Both the position numbers and the translations under genes were made by a program. Below, piece after piece: positions 38,029-46,631 of a stretch of 64,000 nt of DNA. Location of the stretch: positions 1 to 64,000 of the forward strand of contig NZ_VATA01000038.1 of the NCBI RefSeq assembly GCF_005870025.1. The letters run 5' to 3'. The notes below the pieces were generated by a model that saw only the letters and a program-made list of their open reading frames with translations, did not search any database and was not told the DNA's origin. The number at the start of each line of letters is the position of its first letter. Within the stretch, counting starts at the first letter, position 1. This DNA comes from Poseidonocella sp. HB161398. Its GTDB lineage: Bacteria > Pseudomonadota > Alphaproteobacteria > Rhodobacterales > Rhodobacteraceae.

Positions 38029-39695
38029 GTACGGATGAAGTGATCTACCTGCCCCTCGGCGGCGCGGGCGAGATCGGAATGAACTGCTATGTCTACGGCT
38101 ACGGGCCGAAGGACAGGGAACGGCTGATCGTCATCGATCTGGGCGTCGCCTTTCCGGACATGGACTCGACGCCCGGGGTGGACCTGATCTTCCCGGACAT
38201 CGCCTGGCTGGAAGAGCGGCGCGACCGGATCGAGGCGGTCTTCGTCACCCACGCGCATGAGGACCATGTCGGCGGGGTGGGGCGGCTGTGGTCGCGGCTG
38301 AAATGCCCGGTCTATGCACGGCCCTTCACCGCCGCCATTGCCCGGCGCAAGATGGAAGAGGCCGACGCGCCCGAAACCGAGGTGACGACGGTCGAGCCCT
38401 GGCCGCACATGGTCAAGGCGGGGCCCTTCGAGGTCGCCTACCTGCCGATGAGCCATTCGATCCCGGAAAGCTCGGCGCTGGTCATCGACACGCCGAAGGG
38501 CCGGATCGTGCACACGGGCGATTTCAAGCTGGACCGCGATCCGGGCGTCGGCGAACCCTATGATCCCGATCTCTGGGCCGAGGTCGCGGCGCCGGGCGTG
38601 CTGGCGCTGGCCTGCGACTCGACCAACGTGTTCAACCCGAACCCCGGGCGGTCCGAGGTTCTGGTGGGGCCCGAGATCCGCAAGATGGTCGGCTCCTGCA
38701 GCGGCATGGTCGTGGCGACGACCTTCGCCTCGAACATCGCGCGGCTGAAGACCCTGGCGGAGGCCGGGCGCGATGCCGGGCGCTCCGTGGTGCTGCTGGG
38801 CCGGGCCATGCGCCGCATGGTCACCGAAGCGATCGAGACCGGCGTGCTGAAGGACTTCCCCTCGACCGTCGCTGTCGAGGATGCCGCGCAGATCCCGCGC
38901 GAGAACCTGTTGCTGCTGGTCACCGGCAGCCAGGGCGAGCGGCGCGCCGCCTCGGCGCAGCTGGCGCGCGGCAAGTATCTCGGGCTCGAGCTGAAGGCGG
39001 GCGATACGTTCCTCTTCTCCTCGAAGATCATCCCCGGCAATGAGCGCGGCGTCTTCCGGATCATCAACCAGCTCAGCGAGAAGGGCGTCGACGTGGTCGA
39101 CGACAATTCCGGGCTCTACCACGTCTCGGGCCATGCCAACCGCCCGGACCTGGCCGAGATCCACAAGATCGTCCGCCCGCAGATCGTCGTGCCGATGCAT
39201 GGCGAGCACCGCCACCTGCGCGAGCATGTGAAGCTTGCCGCGGAGAACGGCTTCAAGGGCATCCTGGCGCCGAACGGCACGATGGTGCAGCTCACCGGCA
39301 ACGAGCCCAAGGTGGTCGGCTATGTCGAGACCGGCCGGACCTATCTCGACGGCTCCTCGCTGATCGGGGCGATGGACGGGGTTGTGCGCGACCGGATCCG
39401 CATGGCGCTGAACGGCCATGTGCTGGTGACGCTGATCATCGACGAGAACGACGATCCGCTGGGCGAGCCCTGGTGCGAGATCATGGGCCTGCCCGCCAAT
39501 GGCCGCTCGCGCGCGCCGCTGGAGGAGATCCTCGAGGACGACCTGGCCCAGGTGATCGGCCGCGCCGATGACGACGTGCTGATCGACGACGACAAGCTGA
39601 CCGAGGTGATGCGGCGCACCGTGCGCAACAGCAGCCAGAACGAGGTCGGCAAGAAGCCCGAAGTCACGGTCGTCATCAGCCGGCTGTCGGAATGA
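38025..39695 (+). CDS. rnj: Ribonuclease J
   Basis: 556 residues. The metallo-beta-lactamase core has LPLGGAGEIGMNCYVYGYG at the N-terminus and the metal site FVTHAHEDHVGGVGRL. The beta-CASP part carries VVATTFASNIARLKTLAEAG, and SGHANRPDLAEI with MHGEHRHLREH completes the active site. It processes and degrades RNA with 5'-exo and endo activity. Its link to coaX by an ATGA overlap is familiar in alphaproteobacteria. Confidence 0.95.
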   Translation: MSTDEVIYLPLGGAGEIGMNCYVYGYGPKDRERLIVIDLGVAFPDMDSTPGVDLIFPDIAWLEERRDRIEAVFVTHAHEDHVGGVGRLWSRLKCPVYARPFTAAIARRKMEEADAPETEVTTVEPWPHMVKAGPFEVAYLPMSHSIPESSALVIDTPKGRIVHTGDFKLDRDPGVGEPYDPDLWAEVAAPGVLALACDSTNVFNPNPGRSEVLVGPEIRKMVGSCSGMVVATTFASNIARLKTLAEAGRDAGRSVVLLGRAMRRMVTEAIETGVLKDFPSTVAVEDAAQIPRENLLLLVTGSQGERRAASAQLARGKYLGLELKAGDTFLFSSKIIPGNERGVFRIINQLSEKGVDVVDDNSGLYHVSGHANRPDLAEIHKIVRPQIVVPMHGEHRHLREHVKLAAENGFKGILAPNGTMVQLTGNEPKVVGYVETGRTYLDGSSLIGAMDGVVRDRIRMALNGHVLVTLIIDENDDPLGEPWCEIMGLPANGRSRAPLEEILEDDLAQVIGRADDDVLIDDDKLTEVMRRTVRNSSQNEVGKKPEVTVVISRLSE

Positions 39696-40114
39696 GCGGC
39701 GCGCCCCGGATCGGCGCCATCCTCGAGACGGTGCTCTATGTCGCCGATCTCGACCGCGGGATGGCGTTCTTCCGGGACGTGATGGGGCTGCCGGTTCTGT
39801 CGGACCAGGAGCGGCTGAAGGCCTTCGATGTCGGCGGCCAGGGCGTGCTCCTGCTGTTCGAGGCGGGCGCGACGACCGAGACGGTGCGCTTCCCCGGAGG
39901 CACGATCCCGCCGCATGACGGGCAGGGGCCGGTGCACATGGCCTTCGCCATCGCCGCGGAGGCGCTGGAGCCCTGGCGGCAGCATCTCGAGGCGAACGGC
40001 GTCGAGATCGAGGGAGAGGCCGCCTGGCCGCGCGGCGGGCACAGCCTCTATTTCCGCGATCCGGACGGGCACTGCCTGGAACTGGCGACCCCGGGGCTCT
40101 GGCCCGGCTACTGA
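39692..40114 (+). CDS. VOC-family (glyoxalase/bleomycin-resistance fold) protein
   Basis: 140 residues starting in an ATGA overlap with the RNase J gene. It has paired beta-alpha-beta-beta-beta units: ETVLYVADLDRGMAFFRDVM first, HMAFAIAAEALEPWRQHLEA and FRDPDGHCLELATPG second, with plausible metal ligands at the His and Glu of the last segment. The family includes dioxygenases, isomerases and resistance proteins; the reaction here is unknown. It is the last gene before the strong terminator. Confidence 0.85.
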   Translation: MSGAPRIGAILETVLYVADLDRGMAFFRDVMGLPVLSDQERLKAFDVGGQGVLLLFEAGATTETVRFPGGTIPPHDGQGPVHMAFAIAAEALEPWRQHLEANGVEIEGEAAWPRGGHSLYFRDPDGHCLELATPGLWPGY

Positions 40115-40138
40115 TCCTCAGCATGGCAGACTTTCGAG

Positions 40139-40160
40139 AGGGGCCTCCGGGCCCCTTTTT
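40139..40160 (+). terminator. Strong rho-independent terminator ending the nuo-birA-coaX-rnj unit
   Basis: AGGGGCC (40139-40145) pairs with GGCCCCT (40150-40156) across a TCCG loop and is followed by a run of five T (40156-40160). It lies 25 bases after the VOC gene, and no comparable terminator is seen earlier in the 22-kb unit. Confidence 0.9.
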
Positions 40161-40502
40161 CCGTTGCTGCGCGCGGTCGCCATCCGGGCGCTGCACGTCC
40201 CGGGCGTGCGGAGTTCTGACCGCGCAGCGCGTCACGGCCTGCGATCCGGCAGGTCATCGGGTGGCGCCGGTTCTGCCTGAGGCTCCTGCGGGGCGGCTGT
40301 TCCGGAGGGATAGCGGGGCATGACGGCAGGGCCGGGCGCTGAGTGCTGTCCGGCGTGCCGATTGCCATTGGGCGCTGCACGGCGTGCGCCTGGACCAGGG
40401 GGGCTCGGTTCCGGCAACGCGGAGGCGCGCAGCCTGGAACGGGCCGATGCAAGAGCTTCGGCTGGGAAGGGGATCCGCTGCCCAGTAGGGGGGATTCGCG
40501 CC
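40161..40502. other. Gene-free stretch between terminator and insertion sequence
   Basis: About 340 GC-rich bases with short frames on both strands and no recognisable motif, RNA gene or repeat. It probably was joined to 42427-42586 before the insertion sequence landed. Confidence 0.5.
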
Positions 40503-40509
40503 CAAATGG

Positions 40510-40536
40510 GGGTCTGACTCAATTTTGATGCAGGCC
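40510..40536 (+). repeat. Left terminal inverted repeat of the ISL3-type element
   Basis: Begins GGGTCTGACTC and ends GATGCAGGCC; exactly complementary to 42393-42419. Confidence 0.9.
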
Positions 40537-40556
40537 GCGCATGCGGGGTGCCTATT

Positions 40557-40597
40557 TTTCTGACGTAAGTTCAGCTATCTTTCTGACTTAAGTTCAG
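40557..40597 (+). promoter_or_regulatory. Two tandem operator-like repeats before the transposase gene
   Basis: TTTCTGACGTAAGTTCAG (40557-40574) and TTTCTGACTTAAGTTCAG (40580-40597) differ at one base and start 23 bases apart. Each contains an imperfect dyad (CTGAC-TTAAG-TTCAG type). The second copy runs into the ribosome site CAGGAGG. They may be binding sites for the transposase or a host protein. Confidence 0.55.
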
Positions 40598-40610
40598 GAG
40601 GATAAGCGAG

Positions 40611-42387
40611 ATGCAACGATTGAGCATGAAAACGCTGCTTCCAGCTGGTCTTGCCGCCGGGAAAGTCTCCGCCGGGGTGGGGCTCATCGAAATCTCCGCA
40701 CGCTCCGCCGCCGTTTCGGCGTCCTGCCCGTGCTGTGGAAGACGGTCCCGACATGTTCACAGCCACTACGTCCGCCGGCTCGCCGATCTGCCCGCGCACG
40801 GGCTGGAAGTCGGTGTTCTCGTCACGGTCCGGCGCCTCCGGTGTCGCGCGCCGCGATGCCCCCAGGCGATCTTCCCGGAGCGCCTCCGCCCGGAGGCCGC
40901 CCGGTCCTGGGGGCGTCGGACCACGCGGATGCAGGGACGGGTCCGGCATCTCGCCCTGGCATTTGGCGGCCGCCCCGCCCAGGCGCTCGGACGGCGGCTC
41001 CTGCTCCGCGTCAGCAGGAACAAGTTCCTGCGCAGCCTCCCGGCCGATGGCACCCGGGACATGCCGGAGCCACGGGTGATCGGCATCGATGACCGGGCCT
41101 GGCGGAAGGGGCAGCGCTACGGAACGCTGATCTGCGACCTCGAACGGCACCGGGTCATTGACCTTCTGCCCGATCGCGAACCGGCAACCGTGGAAGCCTG
41201 GCTGAGGAACCACCCGCAGATCGGGATCGTCGCGCGGGACCGCAATAGTGGCTACGCGGGCGCGGTCGCGCGGGCCCTGCCGGATGCGGTCCCTCCTCTC
41301 GCGGCTTGCGCGCAAACCGCTGCCGGACAACGGGTTGCGGATCGCTGGCATCTGCCGGACTGCGCAGGGAGTTCGCCATGATGCCGCCATTGGTCCGAGG
41401 CCATGGCGGACGGCCGCAGTGCGGCCGCGAAAGTCCCGCAGCAGGCGAGCGAAGCCTTCCTGCTGGCTGTGAAGAGGAGCATGCCCGCGATCCGCAAGGC
41501 GGTCGGCGCCCTGACGCTGGACCCCAAGATGCTGACGGCGGGGGAAAAATTGCAATGCGAGGGCTTCCTGCGGCGCCGGCAGGCCAACCGGGTGCTGCGG
41601 GGCTTTCGCCGCGCCACTGGCGCGACGGTCCCCTGCGCACTCCGGCAACTCGCCGGTAGCGGCATGGCCTGACCGGCAGATCATGCGCCAGACCGGCCGC
41701 AGCCGGAAGCTCGTCCGGCAGGTCCTTCGCGGCGAGCGCGAGGACGTCTTCGGCATCCGCGAGAGCAGCCTGGCGCCGAGGCTGCCCAGGCTGGAACGGG
41801 AATGGTCAGGTGGCTGTGCGGCCCGGCGCCGAGCTCTGGCGCCGCCTGCGTTCCGATGGCTTCAGGGGCAGCCTCCGGGTTCTGCGACTTCGATCGATCC
41901 CGCGGATCGATCGACCTGCTTCGCAGACCGTCTTGAACTCGGCGACTGGGCCCCCCGCCAGCGCCGCGCAGAGCAGGCGGTTCCGGCGGGTACAGGAAAA
42001 GCGCCGCCCGCCCGCAAGATCGCGCGGCTGCCGACACTGGGCCGGGACCATCTGAACCGGGAAGACGCGCTCATGGTCGCCCGCATCGAGGCGGCTCTGC
42101 CGGCCTTGGCAACCGCCCGAATTCTGGCCGGCAGATTCACGGAGATGGTGCGGTACGGGATGGAAGCCGCGCTGGCGCCCTGGCTCGAAGAGGCCGAGGA
42201 CAGCATGCCGGACGCCCTTGCCCGCGGTCTCCGGAAAGATTGCGATGCGGTCGCCGCAGCCCTGACCGGACCATGGTCGAACGGCCAGACAGAGGGACAG
42301 ATCAACCGCCTTAAGATGCTGAAGCGGCAGATGTACGGCCGGGCGGGTGTCGCAACGCTGAAGGCGGGGATCACCGCGATGCCATAG
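40611..42387 (+). pseudogene. ISL3-family transposase, multiply frameshifted
   Basis: The frame starts at 40611 after CAGGAGG. Residues 1-250 are well preserved: a zinc-finger start (CPCCGRRSRHVHSHY), a DNA-binding middle and the start of the DDE domain (VIGIDDRAWRKGQRYGTLIC, VADRWHL). After WHL an in-frame stop falls at 41379-41381; the same frame resumes at about 41403 with ASEAFLLAVKRSM and ends at 41672. Homologous sequence then jumps to another frame (RQTGRSRKLVRQVLRG, from 41683), to a third (GAELWRRLRSDGFRGSLRV, near 41825) and back to the second for the C-terminal WSNGQTEGQINRLKMLKRQ. At least one stop and three frameshifts mean it cannot make active transposase. Confidence 0.88.
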
Positions 42388-42392
42388 GCAAA

Positions 42393-42419
42393 GGCCTGCA
42401 TCAAAATTGAGTCAGACCC
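42393..42419 (-). repeat. Right terminal inverted repeat of the ISL3-type element
   Basis: Reads GGCCTGCATC to GAGTCAGACCC on the plus strand; exactly complementary to 40510-40536. Confidence 0.9.
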
Positions 42420-42586
42420 CAAATGGAGCCCTCGGCGCGGACCGCAGGCTTGCGCAGGCGCAAGACGCCGAAGGCGGGATAGCGGGCTGCGTGGTCGGGG
42501 AAATCTTCGTGCCGACGATCCGGACCGGCGCAGTTTCGAGCGGGGATGCCGGGGCGGCGGCCCGGAGCCTGGCGGCCCGGGACATG

Positions 42587-42611
42587 AAAAAAGGGGCCCG
42601 ATGGCCCCTTT
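42587..42611 (-). terminator. Terminator of the DEAD-box helicase gene
   Basis: AAAGGGGCC (42590-42598) pairs perfectly with GGCCCCTTT (42603-42611) around a CGAT loop. On the minus strand the stem is followed by six T. It lies 25 bases beyond the helicase stop. Confidence 0.88.
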
Positions 42612-42635
42612 CCTGTGTCTGCTTTCTGCCGCGCG

Positions 42636-44111
42636 TCAGGCGCTGGCGGACTGGCGGCGCTCTTCGAAGCTCTGCGCCATGAAGCTCGGCATATGATCGC
42701 CCATGCCCAGCACCGGCTCGTCCTTGCGGTCGCGGCCGCGGCGGGGGCCGCGCTCGCTGCGCTCGGGCCGTTCGCTGCGTTCCGGACGCTCGCTGCGCTC
42801 AGGACGTTCGGCGCGTTCCGGACGCTCGGCGCGTTCAGCGCGCTCGGGACGTTCGGCCCGGTCGCTGCGCGACTTGCGCTCGCCGCGCGAGACGGTGCGC
42901 TTGGGCTGCTGCTCTTCGGCGGTCTCGACCTCCTCTGCCGCCTTGCGCTTGCGCGGGGCAGGGGAATAGGGGCTCTCGACGCGGGGAACCTCGGTCTTCA
43001 GCAGGGACTCGACCGCGGCCAGCTGCTTCTCGTCGGAGGGAACGCAGATCGTCAGCGCGGTGCCCTTGCGCCCGGCGCGGCCGGTCCGGCCGATGCGGTG
43101 GACATAGTCCTCGGGGTGGTTCGGCACGTCGAAGTTGAACACGTGGCTGACATTCGGGATGTCGAGGCCGCGCGCGGCAACGTCGGAGGCGCAGAGGATG
43201 CGCAGCTTGCCGTCACGGAAGCCCTGCAGGACCTCCATCCGCTTCGACTGCTCCAGGTCGCCATGGATCGGCGCCGCGTTGTAGCCGTATTTGGACAGCG
43301 ACTTGGCGACGATGTCGACATCGGTCTTGCGGTTGCAGAACACGATGGCGTTGGTGCAGGCCTCGCCCTCGCTGTCGATCAGCGCGCGCAGGACGGCGCG
43401 CTTCTCGCTGGCCTGGCGGTCCTTGCGGGACGGGGTGTACTTGACCACGCCCTGGGTGATCGTCTCGGAGGCCGTCGACTGGCGCGCCACCTCGATCTTC
43501 GCGGGCGAGGAGAGGAAGGTGTTGGTGATCCGCTCGATCTCCGGCGCCATGGTGGCGGAGAAGAACAGCGTCTGCCGGGTGAAGGGCGTCAGCGAGAAGA
43601 TCCGCTCGATATCCGGGATGAAGCCCATGTCGAGCATCCGGTCGGCCTCGTCGACCACCATGATCTGCACGCCGGTCAAGAGAAGCTTGCCGCGCTCGAA
43701 ATGGTCGAGCAGGCGGCCCGGCGTCGCGATCAGCACGTCGACGCCGCGGTCGATCAGCGCGTCCTGCTCCTTGAAGCTCACGCCGCCGATCAGCAGCGCC
43801 TTGGTCAGCTTCATGTGCTTGGTATAGGTGTCGAAATTCTCCGCCACCTGTGCGGCCAGCTCGCGCGTCGGCGCCAGGACCAGCGACCGCGGCATCCGCG
43901 CCCGGGCACGGCCCTTGGCGAGAAGCGTGATCATCGGCAGCGTGAAGCTGGCCGTCTTGCCGGTGCCGGTCTGGGCGATTCCGAGCACGTCCTTGCCTTC
44001 CAGGGCGGGCGGGATGGCGCCTGCCTGGATCGGTGTCGGGGACTCATAGCCCGCTTCGTCAATGGCCTTGAGGACCTTGGGGTCCAGTTTTAGATCCGAA
44101 AACTTCGTCAT
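42636..44111 (-). CDS. DEAD-box RNA helicase, RhlE type, with a charged repeat tail
   Basis: 491 residues. Helicase motifs in order: Q motif SPTPIQAGAIPPAL, Walker A AQTGTGKT, PTRELAAQ, TPGRLLDH, DEAD in VVDEADRMLDMGF, SAT, then ARGLDIP and HRIGRTGRAGR. From about residue 385 the tail is disordered, with about ten short units of the ERPER/ERSERP kind (DNA repeat near 42752-42870) before a basic GPRRGRDRK segment. It unwinds RNA in ribosome assembly, decay or cold adaptation. RG/ER tails of this sort often aid RNA binding or condensate formation, which is inference here. Confidence 0.93.
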   Translation of the reverse strand: MTKFSDLKLDPKVLKAIDEAGYESPTPIQAGAIPPALEGKDVLGIAQTGTGKTASFTLPMITLLAKGRARARMPRSLVLAPTRELAAQVAENFDTYTKHMKLTKALLIGGVSFKEQDALIDRGVDVLIATPGRLLDHFERGKLLLTGVQIMVVDEADRMLDMGFIPDIERIFSLTPFTRQTLFFSATMAPEIERITNTFLSSPAKIEVARQSTASETITQGVVKYTPSRKDRQASEKRAVLRALIDSEGEACTNAIVFCNRKTDVDIVAKSLSKYGYNAAPIHGDLEQSKRMEVLQGFRDGKLRILCASDVAARGLDIPNVSHVFNFDVPNHPEDYVHRIGRTGRAGRKGTALTICVPSDEKQLAAVESLLKTEVPRVESPYSPAPRKRKAAEEVETAEEQQPKRTVSRGERKSRSDRAERPERAERAERPERAERPERSERPERSERPERSERGPRRGRDRKDEPVLGMGDHMPSFMAQSFEERRQSASA

Positions 44112-44370
44112 TCACGTCCCATGGGCGGCATCGGGCCGCCGAACTGTTGGTCAGGACGCGAAATTCTGGGCGTCCCAGCATCAAGTGGTGCAACAAGGCA
44201 CCCGGCAGCCGTCTAGCGGAAAGCAGTGTCGCCGTCAACTTTTTGGGGGAAAGGTCCCGGGATATGTGTCATTTTCCAGCGTTGCCGGGGGAAAAGGGGG
44301 CTGCTAGAAGCCTCGGATATTTTCCTGCCGGGGGAGCAGGCCGCGGTTTTCGAACCCGCTGAGAGGAAGA
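44112..44370. other. Shared upstream region of the helicase and RgpF-like genes
   Basis: 259 bases between divergent start codons. It contains a relatively AT-rich part (44250-44340) that should hold the rightward promoter, and a 12-base match to the left-edge IS tip at 44188-44199 (GTGCAACAAGGC). I could not place -35/-10 boxes with confidence. Confidence 0.4.
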
Positions 44371-45477
44371 ATGGGCGGACAATCCAAATTGATGCGCGAG
44401 CTGCGGCGGCTGCAGGGACAGGTGTCCGCGCCGCTGCGCAAGGCGAAGGCGCGGGCCCTGGCGGCATGGTGGCAGCGCGCCCGCGAAGACCGGCTCGACG
44501 TGCGGGAGGGCGCGCTGCCCTGGACCGGCCGGGCGGCGCTTTTCCTTCTCTACCAGCCGGGCGGCGTGGCCGCCTCCACCTACGAGACGCTCGCCGCGCT
44601 GCAGGCGGCGGGCTATGCGCCCCTGGTCGTCTGCAATGGCGGCGTGCCCGCGGAAGATGCCGGGCGGCTGGCCGGGATGGCCTGGCGGGTGATCCAGCGG
44701 CCCAATATCGGCTATGATTTCGGCGGCTACCGCGACGGGCTCTGGTACCTGGGCAAGACCGCGCCCGAGCCCGGGGCGCTGCTGATCCTGAATGACACGG
44801 TCTGGCTGCCCGCTACCGGTCAGCGCGACACGCTGGCGGATCTGGCGGGCCTCGGGGCGGATTACGCGGTCCTGTCGAATTTCATGTACCGCCCGCGCAG
44901 CCGCCGCAGCGACGCGCTGGTGCGGCAGGTCTACGGCTCGTCCTTCGGCATGCTGCTGAGCCCCGCGGTGCTGCGCCATCCGGGATTCGCCGCCTTCTGG
45001 GACGGGCTGCCGCTCTATGCCGAGAAGGCCAAGGTGGTGGAGCTGGGCGAGGTCGGCTTCAGCCGCGCCATGGCGGCGGCGGGCTTCGCGCCGCGGGCGC
45101 TGATGGACTGGCAGGAGACCCGCGACCGCGTCGCGGCGCTCGACCGGGCCGGGCTGGCGCAGTTCCTGCGCGACCTTCCGGTCCTGAATACCCGCATCCG
45201 CGACAGCCATGCCGCGCTGGTCGCCCGTTTCGGCGACAGGACCGAGCCGCTGGAGCCGCTGCGCGACGCGGCGCTGGAGCTGCTCTACGACCTGAACCCC
45301 TGGGATTCGCTGGCGGTGAACGGGCTGGCATCGGGCCAGGTCGACTTCGTCAAGAAGGCCAATATCAAGCATCCGCCGAACGCGGTGAAGTTCCTTGCGA
45401 TGTGCGATTCGCGCGGCGTGGCGCTCCGGCCCTGCGTGCGCAGCGAGATCGAAGCCCTGGCAGCACGGAAAGCGTAG
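44371..45477 (+). CDS. RgpF-like (rhamnan synthesis F family) protein, copy 1
   Basis: 368 residues. The N-terminal 45 residues are basic and helical. The core has a Rossmann-like strand (AALFLLYQPGGVAASTYETL), IQRPNIGYDFGGYRDGLW and LLILNDTVWLPA, the signature of the RgpF family (PF05045-like), glycosyltransferase-related proteins of polysaccharide assembly. The C-terminus is helical with HPPNAVKFLAMCDSRGV. The exact reaction is not known. It is followed 4 bases later by a paralogue. Confidence 0.75.
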   Translation: MGGQSKLMRELRRLQGQVSAPLRKAKARALAAWWQRAREDRLDVREGALPWTGRAALFLLYQPGGVAASTYETLAALQAAGYAPLVVCNGGVPAEDAGRLAGMAWRVIQRPNIGYDFGGYRDGLWYLGKTAPEPGALLILNDTVWLPATGQRDTLADLAGLGADYAVLSNFMYRPRSRRSDALVRQVYGSSFGMLLSPAVLRHPGFAAFWDGLPLYAEKAKVVELGEVGFSRAMAAAGFAPRALMDWQETRDRVAALDRAGLAQFLRDLPVLNTRIRDSHAALVARFGDRTEPLEPLRDAALELLYDLNPWDSLAVNGLASGQVDFVKKANIKHPPNAVKFLAMCDSRGVALRPCVRSEIEALAARKA

Positions 45478-45481
45478 GCGC

Positions 45482-46606
45482 ATGCGGTGGCAGGACAAGC
45501 TGAAGCGGGAGACGCGCCGGATCGTCGTGCAGGTCACCAACCTGCGCATCCATGCGGCGGACATGCTGCGCGGGGCCGTCGGCGGCCTGATGGCGCCGCT
45601 GAGCACGCAGGTCCGCGCAGGGCAGATCGTGCCGGGGCGCTCGGTCGCTATCTTCGTGATCTACCCGGTTCCCGCCCTGGCGGAGAGCGCGCTCCTGACG
45701 CTGCGCCATCTCGCGGAGGAGGGCTTCGCCCCCCTGGTGGTGGCGAATGCGCCGCTTTCAGAGGACGAGGTCGCGCGGCTGCTGCCCCATTGCTGGCAGC
45801 TCGTGATCCGGCGCAACCTAGGCTATGATTTCGGCGGCTACCACGAGGGGGTGGCGCGGATCCGCAAGAGCGGTCTCGCGCCCGAAGAGGTGCTCTTCAT
45901 CAATGACAGCATCTGGTTCCCGGCGCGGCAGGGCACTGACCTGCTGGCGCGGATGCGGGCGGTGGAGGCCGATCATGTCGGCGTGACCGACGGGTTCTAT
46001 GCCGGGAAGAAGCCGCCGAAATACCGCCGCAAGCGGCATGTCACCTCCTATCTCTTCCTGGTCCGCGGCCGGCTCTTCAACGCGCCTGCCTTCCAGCGGT
46101 TCTGGTCGCGCTACATCCTCTGCTCGCGCAAGCAGACGGTGATCTTCCGCGGCGAGATCGGGCTGTCGCTGGCCATCGCCAAGGCCGGCTTCCAGAGCGA
46201 GGTGCTGCTGTCGAAGGCCGATGCCGCCGCGTATATCAAGGGGCTGGGCCCGGCAGAGCAGCGTGTCCTGCTGGAGCATCTGATCGTCGGCGCCCCGAAG
46301 ATAGTGCCCGCTTGGCGCGGATTCTGCGAACGCCACCGCAGCCGCCCGGAGGAGGTGACGGACGCGGAAATCGAGGGGATGCTGCTCGAGGTGCTGGACC
46401 GGACCAGCTCCAGCGACTGCCTGATCCTGCCCTTCCTGACCGTGCTGGACCTGCCGATCCTGAAGAAGAGCGTGCTCCGGCAGGACCGGGCGCGGGCGCG
46501 CGAATGCATCGCGGACATGGATGCGGCGGGGGTGGTGCTCGACCCGCAGGTGCGGACCGAGCTGGTTGCGCTCGCCAACGAGCCGGAACCCGAGAGGGAG
46601 ACGTAG
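45482..46606 (+). CDS. RgpF-like protein, copy 2
   Basis: 374 residues from the ATG at 45482. Same layout as its neighbour: basic helical start, VAIFVIYPVPALAESALLTL, VIRRNLGYDFGGYHEGVARI and VLFINDSIWFPARQ, then a long helical tail. The two proteins share their key motifs but differ widely elsewhere, so the duplication is old. They may act as a pair on one surface glycan. No other polysaccharide genes surround them, which leaves the substrate open. Confidence 0.75.
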   Translation: MRWQDKLKRETRRIVVQVTNLRIHAADMLRGAVGGLMAPLSTQVRAGQIVPGRSVAIFVIYPVPALAESALLTLRHLAEEGFAPLVVANAPLSEDEVARLLPHCWQLVIRRNLGYDFGGYHEGVARIRKSGLAPEEVLFINDSIWFPARQGTDLLARMRAVEADHVGVTDGFYAGKKPPKYRRKRHVTSYLFLVRGRLFNAPAFQRFWSRYILCSRKQTVIFRGEIGLSLAIAKAGFQSEVLLSKADAAAYIKGLGPAEQRVLLEHLIVGAPKIVPAWRGFCERHRSRPEEVTDAEIEGMLLEVLDRTSSSDCLILPFLTVLDLPILKKSVLRQDRARARECIADMDAAGVVLDPQVRTELVALANEPEPERET

Positions 46607-46631
46607 AGGGAGACGGCCTGGCGGCCGGCTC

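Larger units (their letters stand above)
40503..42426 (+). mobile_element. Decayed ISL3-family insertion sequence with target duplication
   Basis: The element spans 40510-42419 (about 1.9 kb). Its ends are perfect inverted repeats: 40510-40536 and 42393-42419 match over 27 bases (28 if one more flanking base is counted). CAAATGG stands on both sides (40503-40509 and 42420-42426) as a likely direct duplication; ISL3 elements usually give 8 bases, so the edge is uncertain by a base or two. Inside are a tandem operator-like repeat and a frameshifted transposase gene. It landed between two terminators and broke no visible gene. Confidence 0.88.

Noticed and set aside
44188-44199. 12-base match (GTGCAACAAGGC) to the left-edge IS tip
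   Set aside because: No second end, duplication or further similarity is seen around it, so chance or a tiny footprint cannot be told apart.
44340-44362. Second T-arm-like string near GGTTTTCGAACCCGC
   Set aside because: One mismatch in the stem and no other tRNA arms; it also runs up to the ribosome site of the RgpF-like gene.
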